The notes beneath the pieces were generated by a model. The model did not search any database, was not told where the DNA came from, and worked only from the letters and a program-made list of their open reading frames with translations. DNA of 64,000 nt, taken from the NCBI GenBank assembly GCA_036488815.1, contig DASXGX010000154.1:1-64000 (forward strand), read 5' to 3'. The position numbers and the translations under genes are program-made. Positions within the stretch are counted from its first letter, which is position 1, and the number at the start of each line of letters is the position of its first letter. This DNA comes from Roseiarcus sp036488815. GTDB lineage: Bacteria > Pseudomonadota > Alphaproteobacteria > Rhizobiales > Beijerinckiaceae. Below, piece after piece: positions 54,126 to 63,459 of this stretch.

Positions 54126-54326
54126 TCAGGAAAAGCGCGGCAGACCCGAAACATGCTCGGCGAGATGGGACGGGATCAGGCCGGTCGAGATCGGCGCTAC
54201 GGGATAAGCCTGCGTTCCACGAAACTTGCGCTCCCCGCCGCACGCGTCGGCGAAACCGAACCCGCAATGCGTCTGGAGGCAGGCGTTCGCGGCCTTGAAG
54301 GACGCGTCCGGGATCAGGATCGCGAG
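54126..54326 (-). pseudogene. Relic of an acyl-CoA dehydrogenase C-terminus
   Basis: On the minus strand a frame ends in KAANACLQTHCGFGFADACG, ERKFRGTQAYPVAPIST and HLAEHVSGLPRFS. This parallels acyl-CoA dehydrogenase C-termini of the form KAADACLQTHGGFGFA, ERKFRETRLYQVAPIST and AEHVLGLPRSF, with several substitutions at otherwise conserved sites (the first G of GGFGFA is C). Only about 65 residues remain and the catalytic domain is absent. The frame continues open to 54440 but is no longer recognisable. It probably once belonged to the quinone-reductase or liv region. The rest of 54112-54529 shows no other gene. Confidence 0.65.
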
Positions 54327-54529
54327 ATGGTTGGGCTCAGTGAGATCGCGTTCGCGCCACGACTCTCCAGGGAACCGGGCGCAACGTTTGGCCACGCCCT
54401 CCCGAGTGTCCGACTCGTCTCCCACTGACCGGGTCGCCATTGCCGCGCTTGCCCTGGTGAAAGCAAGAGGATCACGGCAAAAGACCTTAACGACAATGAG
54501 ATTTCTTGATGTACAGATATCGCATGATT

Positions 54530-55474
54530 CTATGGCTTGCCGGGCTTCCCGTCTAGCAGTTGGCCGACCCAGACGGCCCGCTCCACCCGATCGCTGACAA
54601 TGTCGACGATCGCCTGCCCGGCAAAGCGCGCAAGCCGCGGGATGGGGCGGTCGGCGGGGAACGAGAGAACCAGACGGCGCACCGGGACAGGGTCGATCAA
54701 GGGCGCGGCGGTGAGCTTTCGATCGACGACGTCTTGGTGGATCGGCGCCAGCGGCAGGATCGTCCAGCCATGCCCGTGCCGAACAAGGTCTTTCAGGGTT
54801 GCGTAGGAGTCCGCCTCCACGACGACATCGAGCGAGATGCCAGCCTCGACCGCGCAGCGCTCGACGATCGTCCGCAGACCATGGCGGACACTCGGCAGGA
54901 GAAGACGCTTGCCATCGAGATCTTCGAAGGCGATCGCCCGGACCGTCGAAAAGTCCGCCTCCGGCGGCCCGATCAGGAACAGGTTTTCCAGCAACAGTGG
55001 CCGCGAGCGCAGCGAGCGCGCCGAACGGGGGTCGTAAAGGACCGCCAGGTCGATCTCTCCCCGATGCAGCCAGTCGAGCAGGTAGCCCGTGTACGCGCTT
55101 ACGAGGCGCAGGACCGCGTTCGGGTGGGACTTTCCAAATGCCGCCACCAGCGGAACGGAAATGATGTCCGCGACCGTCGGCGGCAGGCCGATCGCGATCT
55201 GGCCGCTCAGCGGCGTATCGGCGTCCGAAGCGGTGGTGCGCAGTTCGTCGAGTTCGGCGACGATCCGGGACGCGTGCTTGAGCGCCTCGCGCCCGTGGTC
55301 CGTCAGCACCATGCCTCGCCCATGGCGCGTGAAAAGCGCGACCCCCAGTTCCTCCTCGAGCATGCGCACTTGGCGGCTGAGCGCCGGCTGCGCGATCCGC
55401 ATGCGGTCCGCAGCCTTGCTGAGACTGCCGAGTTCAGCCACATGAATGAGGGTGCGAAGCTGGGAGAGTTCCAT
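54530..55474 (-). CDS. LysR-family transcriptional regulator
   Basis: This 314-aa protein opens with the LysR HTH: MELSQLRTLIHVAELGSLSK, then AADRMRIAQPALSRQVRMLEEELG. The effector domain runs from about residue 90 (GQIAIGLPPTVADIISVPLV) and has the nitrogen-assimilation-regulator-like TGYLLDWLHRGEIDLAVLY. It diverges from the decarboxylase operon, with a T-N11-A dyad in between, so it most likely controls that operon. ATG 55474 is preferred; GTG 55504 would overlap the dyad. Confidence 0.88.
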   Translation of the reverse strand: MELSQLRTLIHVAELGSLSKAADRMRIAQPALSRQVRMLEEELGVALFTRHGRGMVLTDHGREALKHASRIVAELDELRTTASDADTPLSGQIAIGLPPTVADIISVPLVAAFGKSHPNAVLRLVSAYTGYLLDWLHRGEIDLAVLYDPRSARSLRSRPLLLENLFLIGPPEADFSTVRAIAFEDLDGKRLLLPSVRHGLRTIVERCAVEAGISLDVVVEADSYATLKDLVRHGHGWTILPLAPIHQDVVDRKLTAAPLIDPVPVRRLVLSFPADRPIPRLARFAGQAIVDIVSDRVERAVWVGQLLDGKPGKP

Positions 55475-55486
55475 AGGCGATACAAT

Positions 55487-55501
55487 ATCAGCATATCTGA
55501 T
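55487..55501. promoter_or_regulatory. LysR-type operator candidate ATCAGCATATCTGAT
   Basis: A perfect interrupted palindrome (ATCAG-N5-CTGAT) contains the LysR T-N11-A pattern. It lies 13 bp from the LysR start and 82 bp before the first gene of the divergent operon. Confidence 0.55.
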
Positions 55502-55582
55502 CACAAGAAAGAACCTGAGGCTTTCCCCTCGTGTCTAGCTATGCTGGCTCATCATTCAGGCTGCGCAGGATGGAGACCGGCC

Positions 55583-56155
55583 GTGTCGCAGGTTGACGCC
55601 GCAATTCGAACGATTCCCAATCCCGAACGCGCTTCCCCCTCCGAAGCGCAGGGCCGGTGGCCGGCGCGGCTATACGAAATCCTCAAAGCCGCAGACGTGC
55701 GTCAGATGGCCTATGTGCCGGATGCGGGCCACACGGCGCTAATCAACCTGTTCCTCCAAGACGCCGAAGTCGCCTCGAACGTCTTGACCACGGAAGAAGA
55801 AGGCGTTGCGATCGCGGCGGGAGCCTGGCTGGGCGGCCGGCGATCCGTACTTCTCATGCAGTCGAGCGGCGTCGGCAATTGCATCAACATGCTCTCGCTG
55901 CCGGTGATGGCCCGCTTCCCGCTCCTCATGCTGGTCACCATGCGAGGCGAGTGGGCCGAGTTCAATCCGTGGCAAGTCCCCATGGCGCAAGCGACGCAAA
56001 CCGCCCTCGAAGCCGTAGGGGTCCGCGTCATGCGCGCCGATGCTGCTGAGGACCTGATCGACACCGTCGAGTCGGCGGCGGCGCTCGCTTTCCACGCCGA
56101 TCAGCAGATCGCCGTGCTGATCGGTCAGCGCCTGCTCGGCAAGAAAAAATGGTGA
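55583..56155 (+). CDS. ThDP-dependent decarboxylase, alpha (pyrimidine-domain) subunit
   Basis: This 190-aa protein corresponds to the N-terminal PYR domain of ThDP decarboxylases. TTEEEGVAIAAGAWLGGRRSVLLMQSSGVGN (core EEEGVAIAAGAWLGG) holds the catalytic Glu that activates ThDP, and NMLSLPVMARFPLLMLVTMRGEW follows. Split alpha/beta enzymes of this shape include sulfopyruvate decarboxylase (ComD/ComE) and phosphonopyruvate decarboxylase relatives. GTG 55583 follows AGGATGGAGACCGGCC; ATG 55541 is an alternative. Substrate undetermined. Confidence 0.8.
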   Translation: MSQVDAAIRTIPNPERASPSEAQGRWPARLYEILKAADVRQMAYVPDAGHTALINLFLQDAEVASNVLTTEEEGVAIAAGAWLGGRRSVLLMQSSGVGNCINMLSLPVMARFPLLMLVTMRGEWAEFNPWQVPMAQATQTALEAVGVRVMRADAAEDLIDTVESAAALAFHADQQIAVLIGQRLLGKKKW

Positions 56156-56160
56156 CGTTC

Positions 56161-56766
56161 ATGTCTGACACCGCGCCACAAGAACTCTCGAAGCTGTCGC
56201 GGCGCGAGGCGGTCGCGACACTGCTGAGCAATCGCGACGACGTGCTCGTCGTCACGGGGCTCGGTTCGTCGAGCTACGACGTCCACGCCGCGGGAGACCG
56301 CGACGACAATTATTACCTTTGGGGCGCCATGGGCGGCGCGGCGCTCGTAGGGCTCGGCCTGGCGCAAGCTCAAGTGTCCAAGCGCGTCCTTGTCGTCACC
56401 GGCGACGGCGAGCAACTCATGGCCTTCGGCAGTCTGGCGACGATATCGGTCGCTAAACCGCGCAATCTCGTCATCGCCGTCATCGACAACGGCCATTTTG
56501 GCGAGACGGGCATGCAGACGAGCCACACCGGGCGTGGGATCGACTTTGAGAAGGTCGCCGCGGCCTGCGGTTTTGCCGAGTGTGCAACGCTCACCCGCAT
56601 CGATGAAGTCGAGGCGCTGTCGCGGTCGATTCTGGAGCCCGCCGAGGGGCCGCGTCTCTACGTCGTTAAGGTCGCGGCGGAAAACCCGCCCCGCTCGCTG
56701 CCGCCGCGCGATGCGGTCTACATCAAGAACCGCTTCCGCAACCATCTCGGATTCGCCCCCAACTGA
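56161..56766 (+). CDS. ThDP-dependent decarboxylase, beta (ThDP-binding) subunit
   Basis: This 201-aa partner of the preceding gene carries the diphosphate-binding PP domain. The ThDP/Mg2+ motif starts at VVTGDGEQLMAFGSLATI and ends in VIDNGHFGETGMQT, about 30 residues apart as expected. YLWGAMGGAALVGLGLA is the usual entry segment. An upstream ATG at 56149 overlaps the alpha stop and may be the true start. The two chains should form an alpha-beta enzyme that decarboxylates a 2-oxo acid to an aldehyde, for which the next gene offers a dehydrogenase. Confidence 0.82.
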   Translation: MSDTAPQELSKLSRREAVATLLSNRDDVLVVTGLGSSSYDVHAAGDRDDNYYLWGAMGGAALVGLGLAQAQVSKRVLVVTGDGEQLMAFGSLATISVAKPRNLVIAVIDNGHFGETGMQTSHTGRGIDFEKVAAACGFAECATLTRIDEVEALSRSILEPAEGPRLYVVKVAAENPPRSLPPRDAVYIKNRFRNHLGFAPN

Positions 56767-56776
56767 GGCTAGCGCA

Positions 56777-58258
56777 ATGAGCTCCCTCGTCTCGTTCGCA
56801 AATCTGGTCGACGGCGTCTCGCAACCGGTCGGCGACACCTTCGAGAGCTACGATCCCTTCACGGGAGCGCCCTGGGCGAGCATTCCGCGTTGCGGATCCG
56901 AGGAGGTCGACAAAGCCGTTAGGGCCGCTCACAAGGCGCTCCGATCGAGCGCATGGCGGACGATGACGCCCTCGTCGCGCGGACGCCTGCTCGTCCGCTT
57001 GGCGGATCTCATCGCCGCGAACGCCGACAGGCTCGCCGCGCTGGAGACGCGCGACAACGGCAAGCTCATCACCGAGATGGGCGCGCAACTCAGATATATC
57101 CCCGAGTGGTTCCGCTACTTTGGCGGCCTCGCGGACAAGATCGAGGGCGCGGTGCTGCCGATCGACAAGCCGGGGATGTTCGCATTCACGCGGCGCGAAC
57201 CGATCGGCGTGGTCGCCGCGATCGTGCCTTGGAACTCCCCGCTGATGCTGCTGACGTGGAAGCTGGCCCCGCTCTTGGCGGCCGGCAACACCGTTGTGAT
57301 CAAGCCGTCCGAACACTCGTCGGCTTCGACGCTCGCCTTCGTCGAGCTGTTCGCCGAAGCGGGATTCCCGCCGGGCGTGGTCAACACGGTGACTGGCTTC
57401 CCCAACGACGTTGGCGTCCCGCTCGTCTCTCATCCGCTGGTCGCCAAGATCGCGTTCACCGGGGGCGAGGCGGGAGGCGTCGCGGTCTACAAGGCCGCGG
57501 CCGAGGGCCTGAAAACGGTCACGCTCGAGCTCGGCGGAAAGTCGGCGAACATCATCTTCGACGACGCCAATATCGAAAGCGCGATCAACGGGGCCATATC
57601 AGGTATTTTCGCGGCGACGGGACAGACTTGCATCGCTGGATCGCGCCTGCTCGTTCACCGAAAGGTTCATGACGAAGTCGTCGAGGGCGTCGTTGCTCTC
57701 GCCGCCGCCGCCCGCGTGGGCGACCCCTCCAATCCGCAAACGCAGGTCGGCCCCATTACGACGCAGGCGCAGCGTGCGAGGGTGCTCGGCTATATCGACA
57801 TCGCGAAATCCGAAGGCGCGCAATGCGTGCTTGGCGGCGGAAAGCCCGAAGCGGCGGAGCTGTCCGCGGGCTGGTTCGTCGAGCCCACCATCTTCACGCG
57901 GGTCGCCAACACCATGCGCATCGCCCGCGAAGAAGTATTCGGACCGATCCTCTCCGTCATTCCTTTCGAGGATGAAGAGGAAGCCTACGCGATCGCCAAC
58001 GACAGCCCCTACGGACTCGCGGCAGGGCTGTGGACGTCCGACATGGGCCGCGCCTTGCGCGGCAGCGCTGCGCTGGAGGCGGGAACGGTCTGGATCAACA
58101 GCTATAGGGCTGTCAGCTACATGGCGCCGTTCGGCGGATACAAGCGCAGCGGCGTCGGGCGCGAAAGCGGACAAGAGGCGATCGACTCCTATCTCCAGAC
58201 CAAGACCGTCTGGATCGACACGGTCGGCAAGACCGCCAACCCGTTCATCATTCGCTGA
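56777..58258 (+). CDS. Aldehyde dehydrogenase (NAD(P)+)
   Basis: This 493-aa ALDH superfamily enzyme has the substrate/cofactor segment VPWNSPLMLLTWKLAPLLAAG (core PWNSPLMLLTWKLAP), IKPSEHSS, the NAD fold FTGGEAGG, the general-base Glu in LELGGKSANI and the nucleophile Cys in GQTCIAGSRL. EEVFGPILSVIPF and GGYKRSGVGRE close the protein. It would oxidise the aldehyde from the ThDP decarboxylase to an acid. ATG 56777 lies 10 bp after the beta subunit stop. Confidence 0.92.
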   Translation: MSSLVSFANLVDGVSQPVGDTFESYDPFTGAPWASIPRCGSEEVDKAVRAAHKALRSSAWRTMTPSSRGRLLVRLADLIAANADRLAALETRDNGKLITEMGAQLRYIPEWFRYFGGLADKIEGAVLPIDKPGMFAFTRREPIGVVAAIVPWNSPLMLLTWKLAPLLAAGNTVVIKPSEHSSASTLAFVELFAEAGFPPGVVNTVTGFPNDVGVPLVSHPLVAKIAFTGGEAGGVAVYKAAAEGLKTVTLELGGKSANIIFDDANIESAINGAISGIFAATGQTCIAGSRLLVHRKVHDEVVEGVVALAAAARVGDPSNPQTQVGPITTQAQRARVLGYIDIAKSEGAQCVLGGGKPEAAELSAGWFVEPTIFTRVANTMRIAREEVFGPILSVIPFEDEEEAYAIANDSPYGLAAGLWTSDMGRALRGSAALEAGTVWINSYRAVSYMAPFGGYKRSGVGRESGQEAIDSYLQTKTVWIDTVGKTANPFIIR

Positions 58259-58334
58259 CGCCGATGCGGCGCCAGCTCCTTCCCTGGTCGGTCCCTCGCG
58301 TTCGTCGATCTGGCCAAGTTCCGCAGGGGCTGCG

Positions 58335-59510
58335 ATGAAGCCCACCGGCAGTGAAACGATCGTCATCGTCGGCGGCGCCATTGTCGGCAGCTTCGTCGCC
58401 TATTTTCTTCAGGAAAAGGGCTTCACCGGCAAAATTCGAGTGTTGGAGCGCGACCCGAGCTATCGTCGGTCCTCCACAGCGCTTTCGGCGGCGTCGATCC
58501 GCACCCAGTTCGGCTGCGCCGTCAACATTCGTATGAGCCTTTTCGGCGCCGAGTTCTTTCGCAACATCACGTCTCACCTCGGTCCCGAAGCCGATATCGG
58601 TTTCGTGGAAAACGGCTATCTCATCCTCGGCTCGCCGGAGACGTCGGCGGCTCGCCTTGCGGGACTTGAAATGCAGCGAGGCGAAGGCGCCGAGATAGAG
58701 GGCTACGGCCCGGCCGAGTTGCTGGCGCGCTTCCCTTGGCTGAACGTCGAGGATCTCGGGCTTTCGACGTTCGGAATCCGAAACGAAGGCTGGTTCGACG
58801 CTTGGTCGTTGTTGTCTCTCGTTCGCCGTCGAGCGAGAGACAGAGGCGCGGAATACATCGAGGCGGAAGCGCAGTCGCTCGCGGTCCGGAACGACAGAGT
58901 CGCCGGCGTCAAGCTTTCCTCTGGCGAGACGCTCGAAGCGGACTGGTGCGTGAACGCGGCCGGCGCCAATTCGGCGGCGCTCGTCGCAGGCCTCGGCATT
59001 CCGCTCCCGATTTCGCCGCGCAAGCGGACCGTGTTCTCGCTGAAGGCGCCGCTCTCGAGGTTAGGGTTTCCGATGCTGTTCGATGTTTCGGGCGCCTGGA
59101 TCCGCCCGGAAGGCGAAGGCTTCATCGGCGGCATTGCGCCTCCCGCAGACAGCGACCCGGAGGCGTTCGGCGATTTTGAACCGGCGCACGATCTCTTCGA
59201 GGAAACCGTCTGGCCGGCGCTCGCGCACCGCATCCCAGCGCTCCAGCAATTGCGCGTCGAACGCGCCTGGGCGGGGCACTATGAAATGAACGCTCTTGAT
59301 CACAATGGCGTCGTTGGACCGCACGACGAAATTTCCAATCTGGTCTTCGCGACAGGGTTCTCGGGCCACGGCGTCATGCACTCGCCCGCTACGGGACGCG
59401 GCGTGGCGGAGCACATCCTGTCCGGCGGCTACGAGACCATCGATCTCACGGAACTCGGCTACCACCGTATTCGCGCCGGCGAGCCGCTGCACGAAACAAT
59501 CGTCTATTGA
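58335..59510 (+). CDS. FAD-dependent oxidoreductase, DAO family
   Basis: This 391-aa protein has an N-terminal FAD motif IVGGAIVGSFVAYFL (GxGxxG variant GGAIVG) and ERDPSY acidic strand end. The C-terminal FAD-contact segment is FATGFSGHGVMHSPATGRGV, typical of glycine/sarcosine/D-amino-acid oxidase-like enzymes. It may oxidise an amine or amino acid to the 2-oxo acid used by the decarboxylase. The ATG 58335 follows GCAGGGGCTGCG, 76 bp after the ALDH stop. Confidence 0.85.
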   Translation: MKPTGSETIVIVGGAIVGSFVAYFLQEKGFTGKIRVLERDPSYRRSSTALSAASIRTQFGCAVNIRMSLFGAEFFRNITSHLGPEADIGFVENGYLILGSPETSAARLAGLEMQRGEGAEIEGYGPAELLARFPWLNVEDLGLSTFGIRNEGWFDAWSLLSLVRRRARDRGAEYIEAEAQSLAVRNDRVAGVKLSSGETLEADWCVNAAGANSAALVAGLGIPLPISPRKRTVFSLKAPLSRLGFPMLFDVSGAWIRPEGEGFIGGIAPPADSDPEAFGDFEPAHDLFEETVWPALAHRIPALQQLRVERAWAGHYEMNALDHNGVVGPHDEISNLVFATGFSGHGVMHSPATGRGVAEHILSGGYETIDLTELGYHRIRAGEPLHETIVY

Positions 59511-59547
59511 GAGCGGGACAAACCCGATAAAACTGGCGGGAGGATCC

Positions 59548-59997
59548 ATGCGCATCTTCGACAAGATCCATCACATCTGCATCGTGGTGCACGATATCGA
59601 CAAGTCGCGCGCCTACTATGAGTCGGTTGGAATCGGCCCGTGGCAGGAATATCCTCCGCTGACCGAATATACGGATCTGCGGGTTCCCAACCGCGACGCC
59701 TTCATGAAGATTCGCTATCAGGTCTGCAACATCTCGAACTTGCAGATCCAACTGTGCCAGCCGCCGCAAGACGATTGCCCGCAACGGGCGTTCCTGAACG
59801 AAAAAGGCGAGGGCGTCTATCACCTCGGCTTCGAGGTTCCCGACTGCGACGCCGCGGAAGCTGAGGGGATAGCGGCAGGCTTGCCGGTGAAGATGCGCGG
59901 ACGCCGCCAAAACCGCAGCGGCTTCACCTATTTCAACACCGCCGATAAGGCGGGCGTCACGCTCGAAATCAGAGCGACGCCGCCCGGCGCAAGGTAG
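59548..59997 (+). CDS. VOC-family (glyoxalase/dioxygenase fold) protein
   Basis: This 149-aa protein has two beta-alpha-beta-beta-beta units. HHICIVVHDIDKSRAYYESVGIGPW supplies the first metal-ligand His, and YHLGFEVPDCDAAEAE the second. The layout resembles methylmalonyl-CoA epimerases and glyoxalase-like proteins. Likely a metal-dependent isomerase or lyase in the pathway; substrate unknown. ATG 59548 follows GGGAGGATCC. Confidence 0.82.
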   Translation: MRIFDKIHHICIVVHDIDKSRAYYESVGIGPWQEYPPLTEYTDLRVPNRDAFMKIRYQVCNISNLQIQLCQPPQDDCPQRAFLNEKGEGVYHLGFEVPDCDAAEAEGIAAGLPVKMRGRRQNRSGFTYFNTADKAGVTLEIRATPPGAR

Positions 59998-60003
59998 CCC
60001 GAC

Positions 60004-60777
60004 ATGACGCGCACAATCGATCTCAACTCCGATCTCGGCGAAAGCTTTGGCCCGTGGACGATGGGCGACGACGAGGCGATGCTCGCGCTCGTCACCAGCG
60101 CCAATGTCGCCTGCGGCGGCCACGCGAGCGATTCCGAGACGATGTTCGCAACCCTACGCGAAGCGAAGGCGCGCGGCGTCACGATCGGCGCTCACCCCGG
60201 CTACGCCGACAAGGAGGGCTTCGGACGGCGGGTCATTCCGATGACCGAAGCCGAGATTCAGCGCTTGATCGCGGCGCAGGTCGGCGCCTTGATGGGCGTC
60301 GCCGCTCTGGCCGGAGCCCAGGTGCGTTACGTGAAACCGCATGGCGCTTTGGGAAACCTCGCCGCCGACAACGCGGGCGTCGCCGCGGCGATTGCGCAGG
60401 CCGTGCGGGCGATTTCCCAGGACCTTGCCCTGCTCGCGATATCGGGGACTGCGCTGGAGCACGCCGGCCGCGACGCGGGGCTTGCGGTCTACAGCGAGAT
60501 TTTCGCCGATCGCGCTTATCTGAGCACGGGCCGCCTTGTGCCGCGAAGCCGTCCCGGGGCGATGATAGAGGACACCGGCGCGGCGTCGGATCGGCTTATC
60601 GCCTTTCTCGAAACCGGTCTGATGCCGACCATCGATGGAGCGCCGATCCGTCTCCAAGCGGAGTCCATTTGCGTCCATGGCGATAGCCACGGCGCCGTCA
60701 CCATGGCGCGAAGGATTCGCGAGCGGCTTGCGGCGAGCGGCGTCGGCCTCAAGCCCTTCATCGAGTCCGTTCCGTGA
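60004..60777 (+). CDS. pxpA: 5-oxoprolinase subunit PxpA (LamB/YcsF family)
   Basis: This 257-aa protein has the family signature IDLNSDLGESFGPWTMGDDEAM (core DLNSDLGESFGPW), NVACGGHASD, IGAHPGYADKEGFGRR and YVKPHGALGN. PxpA with PxpB and PxpC forms an ATP-dependent 5-oxoprolinase that opens pyroglutamate to glutamate. Six bases separate it from the VOC gene, and its stop overlaps pxpB. Some PxpABC paralogs may act on other lactams. Confidence 0.93.
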   Translation: MTRTIDLNSDLGESFGPWTMGDDEAMLALVTSANVACGGHASDSETMFATLREAKARGVTIGAHPGYADKEGFGRRVIPMTEAEIQRLIAAQVGALMGVAALAGAQVRYVKPHGALGNLAADNAGVAAAIAQAVRAISQDLALLAISGTALEHAGRDAGLAVYSEIFADRAYLSTGRLVPRSRPGAMIEDTGAASDRLIAFLETGLMPTIDGAPIRLQAESICVHGDSHGAVTMARRIRERLAASGVGLKPFIESVP

Positions 60778-61472
60778 CCGTCCCGCAAAGCTCGACGTTT
60801 CCTCGCTTTCAGCTCGTCGCCGACCATTCGGTGCTGGTCGAATTCGGCGAGACGATTGGCGCGGAGGCGCACGAGCAGGTTCTCGATCTGGACGCGGCGC
60901 TATCACGAACGCCGTTCGCCGGCTTCATGGAAGCGGTTCCGGCTTATGTAAGCATCCTAGTGCGGTTCGATCCGCTCGTGACGGACCACCAGGCCGCGCT
61001 GAGCGCGGTCGCGGCCCTGCTTGCGACTGCGGAAAGAGCGGCGCGGACGGCTTCCGCTCACGAAGTCCTCGTTTGCTATGACGACGATCTTGCGCCGGAC
61101 CTGCCCGCGGTCGCGGCGCGGGTGGGCGCTTGCGTGGAAGCGGTCATCGAGGCGCATCTCTCGGGCGCGTACAGCGTCTTCATGTACGGCTTTGCGCCCG
61201 GCTACGCCTATCTCGCGGGCGTCCCTGAGCGAATCCAAATTCCACGCAAGGCCGCCGCCGTGCGGGGGGCGGCTGCGGGCAGCGTCGTGATTGCGGGACC
61301 GCAGTGTCTCGTCACGACGCTGAGGATGCCGACGGGCTGGTGGAACATCGGCCGGTCTCCCACCCGCATCTTCGACGATGGCGGCGACCGACCTTTCTTG
61401 TGCGACGTCGGCGATCGCGTGACGTTCAAGCGGATCAGCCGCGCCGAGTTCGACGCCATGGCGGGCGCCTGA
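60774..61472 (+). CDS. pxpB: 5-oxoprolinase subunit PxpB (KipI-like)
   Basis: This 232-aa protein starts at GTG 60774 (GTGA overlap with pxpA). Family marks are the N-terminal DHSVLVEFGETI and the cyclophilin-like C-terminal FMYGFAPGYAYLAGVPERIQIPRK (core GFAPGYAYLAGVP) and TGWWNIGRSP. It joins PxpC in the ATP-binding/catalytic part of 5-oxoprolinase. Confidence 0.92.
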   Translation: MTVPQSSTFPRFQLVADHSVLVEFGETIGAEAHEQVLDLDAALSRTPFAGFMEAVPAYVSILVRFDPLVTDHQAALSAVAALLATAERAARTASAHEVLVCYDDDLAPDLPAVAARVGACVEAVIEAHLSGAYSVFMYGFAPGYAYLAGVPERIQIPRKAAAVRGAAAGSVVIAGPQCLVTTLRMPTGWWNIGRSPTRIFDDGGDRPFLCDVGDRVTFKRISRAEFDAMAGA

Positions 61473-61475
61473 ACC

Positions 61476-62492
61476 ATGGCCGCCGCCGGCTTAGTGGTTT
61501 CGAGCGTCGGCCCGCTTGTCACCATCCAGGACCGGGGCCGTCCCGGCCTGATGCGCTATGGCGTCCCGGCCTCGGGCCCGATGGATCGGGCGGCGTTCGA
61601 GATCGCGAACGCGGCTCTCGGCAATCCATCCGCCGCGGCGGCGATCGAAATTTCAATGGGCGGCCTGGCTCTGGAATGCGTCGAGGGCGCTGTGACCGTA
61701 GCGCTCGCCGGCGGAGGCTTCGTCACATCGATCGATCGGACGAGGCACGACTCCTGGATCGTCGCGACGATCCGCGCCGGCTCCCGCCTGACCGTGCGGC
61801 CCGGTCCCTGGGGAAGCTGGACTTATCTCGCCTTCGCGGGAACGCTGAAAGCGAAATCATGGCTCGGCAGCTGCTCGACTCTCGCGTACGCCAACCTCGG
61901 CGGCGGGAGCCTCGTCGCCGGCCAGCGCCTGGAAGTCGAGGACGCCGACATCCGGGACGAGCGCGTCGGCGAGATCCCCTGCCCCGTCTGGTGCCGGCCT
62001 CACACAGACATCAAAGTCGTGCTCGGACCACAGGAACGCTTCTTTGCGCCCGAGGCGCTCGAAAATCTGCTGTCCCTACCGTTTGCGCTGACCGACGCCT
62101 ACGACAGGATGGGAGTGCGCCTCGCGGGACCGATGCTTCCGCTCAACACGGCGCCCGACATGCCTTCCGAGGCCATTTCCCGCGGGTCCATCCAGGTTTC
62201 GGGCGATGGAGCGGCGACCGTGCTGCTATCGGATCATCAAACGACGGGCGGCTACCCTAAGATAGCCACCGTCGTTTCCGATCAATGGGACGGCTTGGCG
62301 CAACTGCGCAGTCGCAGCCAGATAACGTTCGCAAGCATGGATCCGGCCGCCGCCATCGCATGCGCCAGAACCCGTCACCGTCTCCAACAGGAGTTCCTCG
62401 CCAATCTCAGGGCCAAGCCGGCGACGCTCGCTCAGCGGCTCATGGCCGCCAATCTCATCGATGGCGTCGTCAGCGGCGCAGAGCGTTCCTGA
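61476..62492 (+). CDS. pxpC: 5-oxoprolinase subunit PxpC (KipA-like)
   Basis: This 338-aa biotin-dependent-carboxyltransferase-fold protein shows VSSVGPLVTIQDRGRPGLMRYGVPASGPMDR (core GRPGLMRYGVPASGPMD), AIEISMGGLALEC, DRMGVRLAGP and LLSDHQTTGGYPKIATVVS. It is the last gene of the LysR-linked operon. A dispersed repeat follows within 15 bp. Confidence 0.93.
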   Translation: MAAAGLVVSSVGPLVTIQDRGRPGLMRYGVPASGPMDRAAFEIANAALGNPSAAAAIEISMGGLALECVEGAVTVALAGGGFVTSIDRTRHDSWIVATIRAGSRLTVRPGPWGSWTYLAFAGTLKAKSWLGSCSTLAYANLGGGSLVAGQRLEVEDADIRDERVGEIPCPVWCRPHTDIKVVLGPQERFFAPEALENLLSLPFALTDAYDRMGVRLAGPMLPLNTAPDMPSEAISRGSIQVSGDGAATVLLSDHQTTGGYPKIATVVSDQWDGLAQLRSRSQITFASMDPAAAIACARTRHRLQQEFLANLRAKPATLAQRLMAANLIDGVVSGAERS

Positions 62493-62504
62493 TGAACCCC
62501 TGTC

Positions 62505-62630
62505 GTCATCGCGAGCGAAGCGCGGCGATCCAGAGACCAAGGCGTCAGTCGATTGACGCGCCCACGGAACGACTCGCGACGTGCTGGCGAGACCTCGATC
62601 GCTGGATTGCTTCGCTCCGCTCGCAATGAC
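62505..62630 (+). repeat. Dispersed extragenic repeat, copy 2
   Basis: This 126-bp element between convergent pxpC and the ABC ATPase gene starts GTCATCGCGAGCGAAGCG and ends CTCCGCTCGCAATGAC. It is the inverted match of 20890-21012. The ends can pair, so it could terminate transcription from both sides. Confidence 0.75.
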
Positions 62631-62649
62631 GGCGACGGTTCAGACAAAA

Positions 62650-63458
<809 letters not shown>

Positions 63459-63459
63459 C

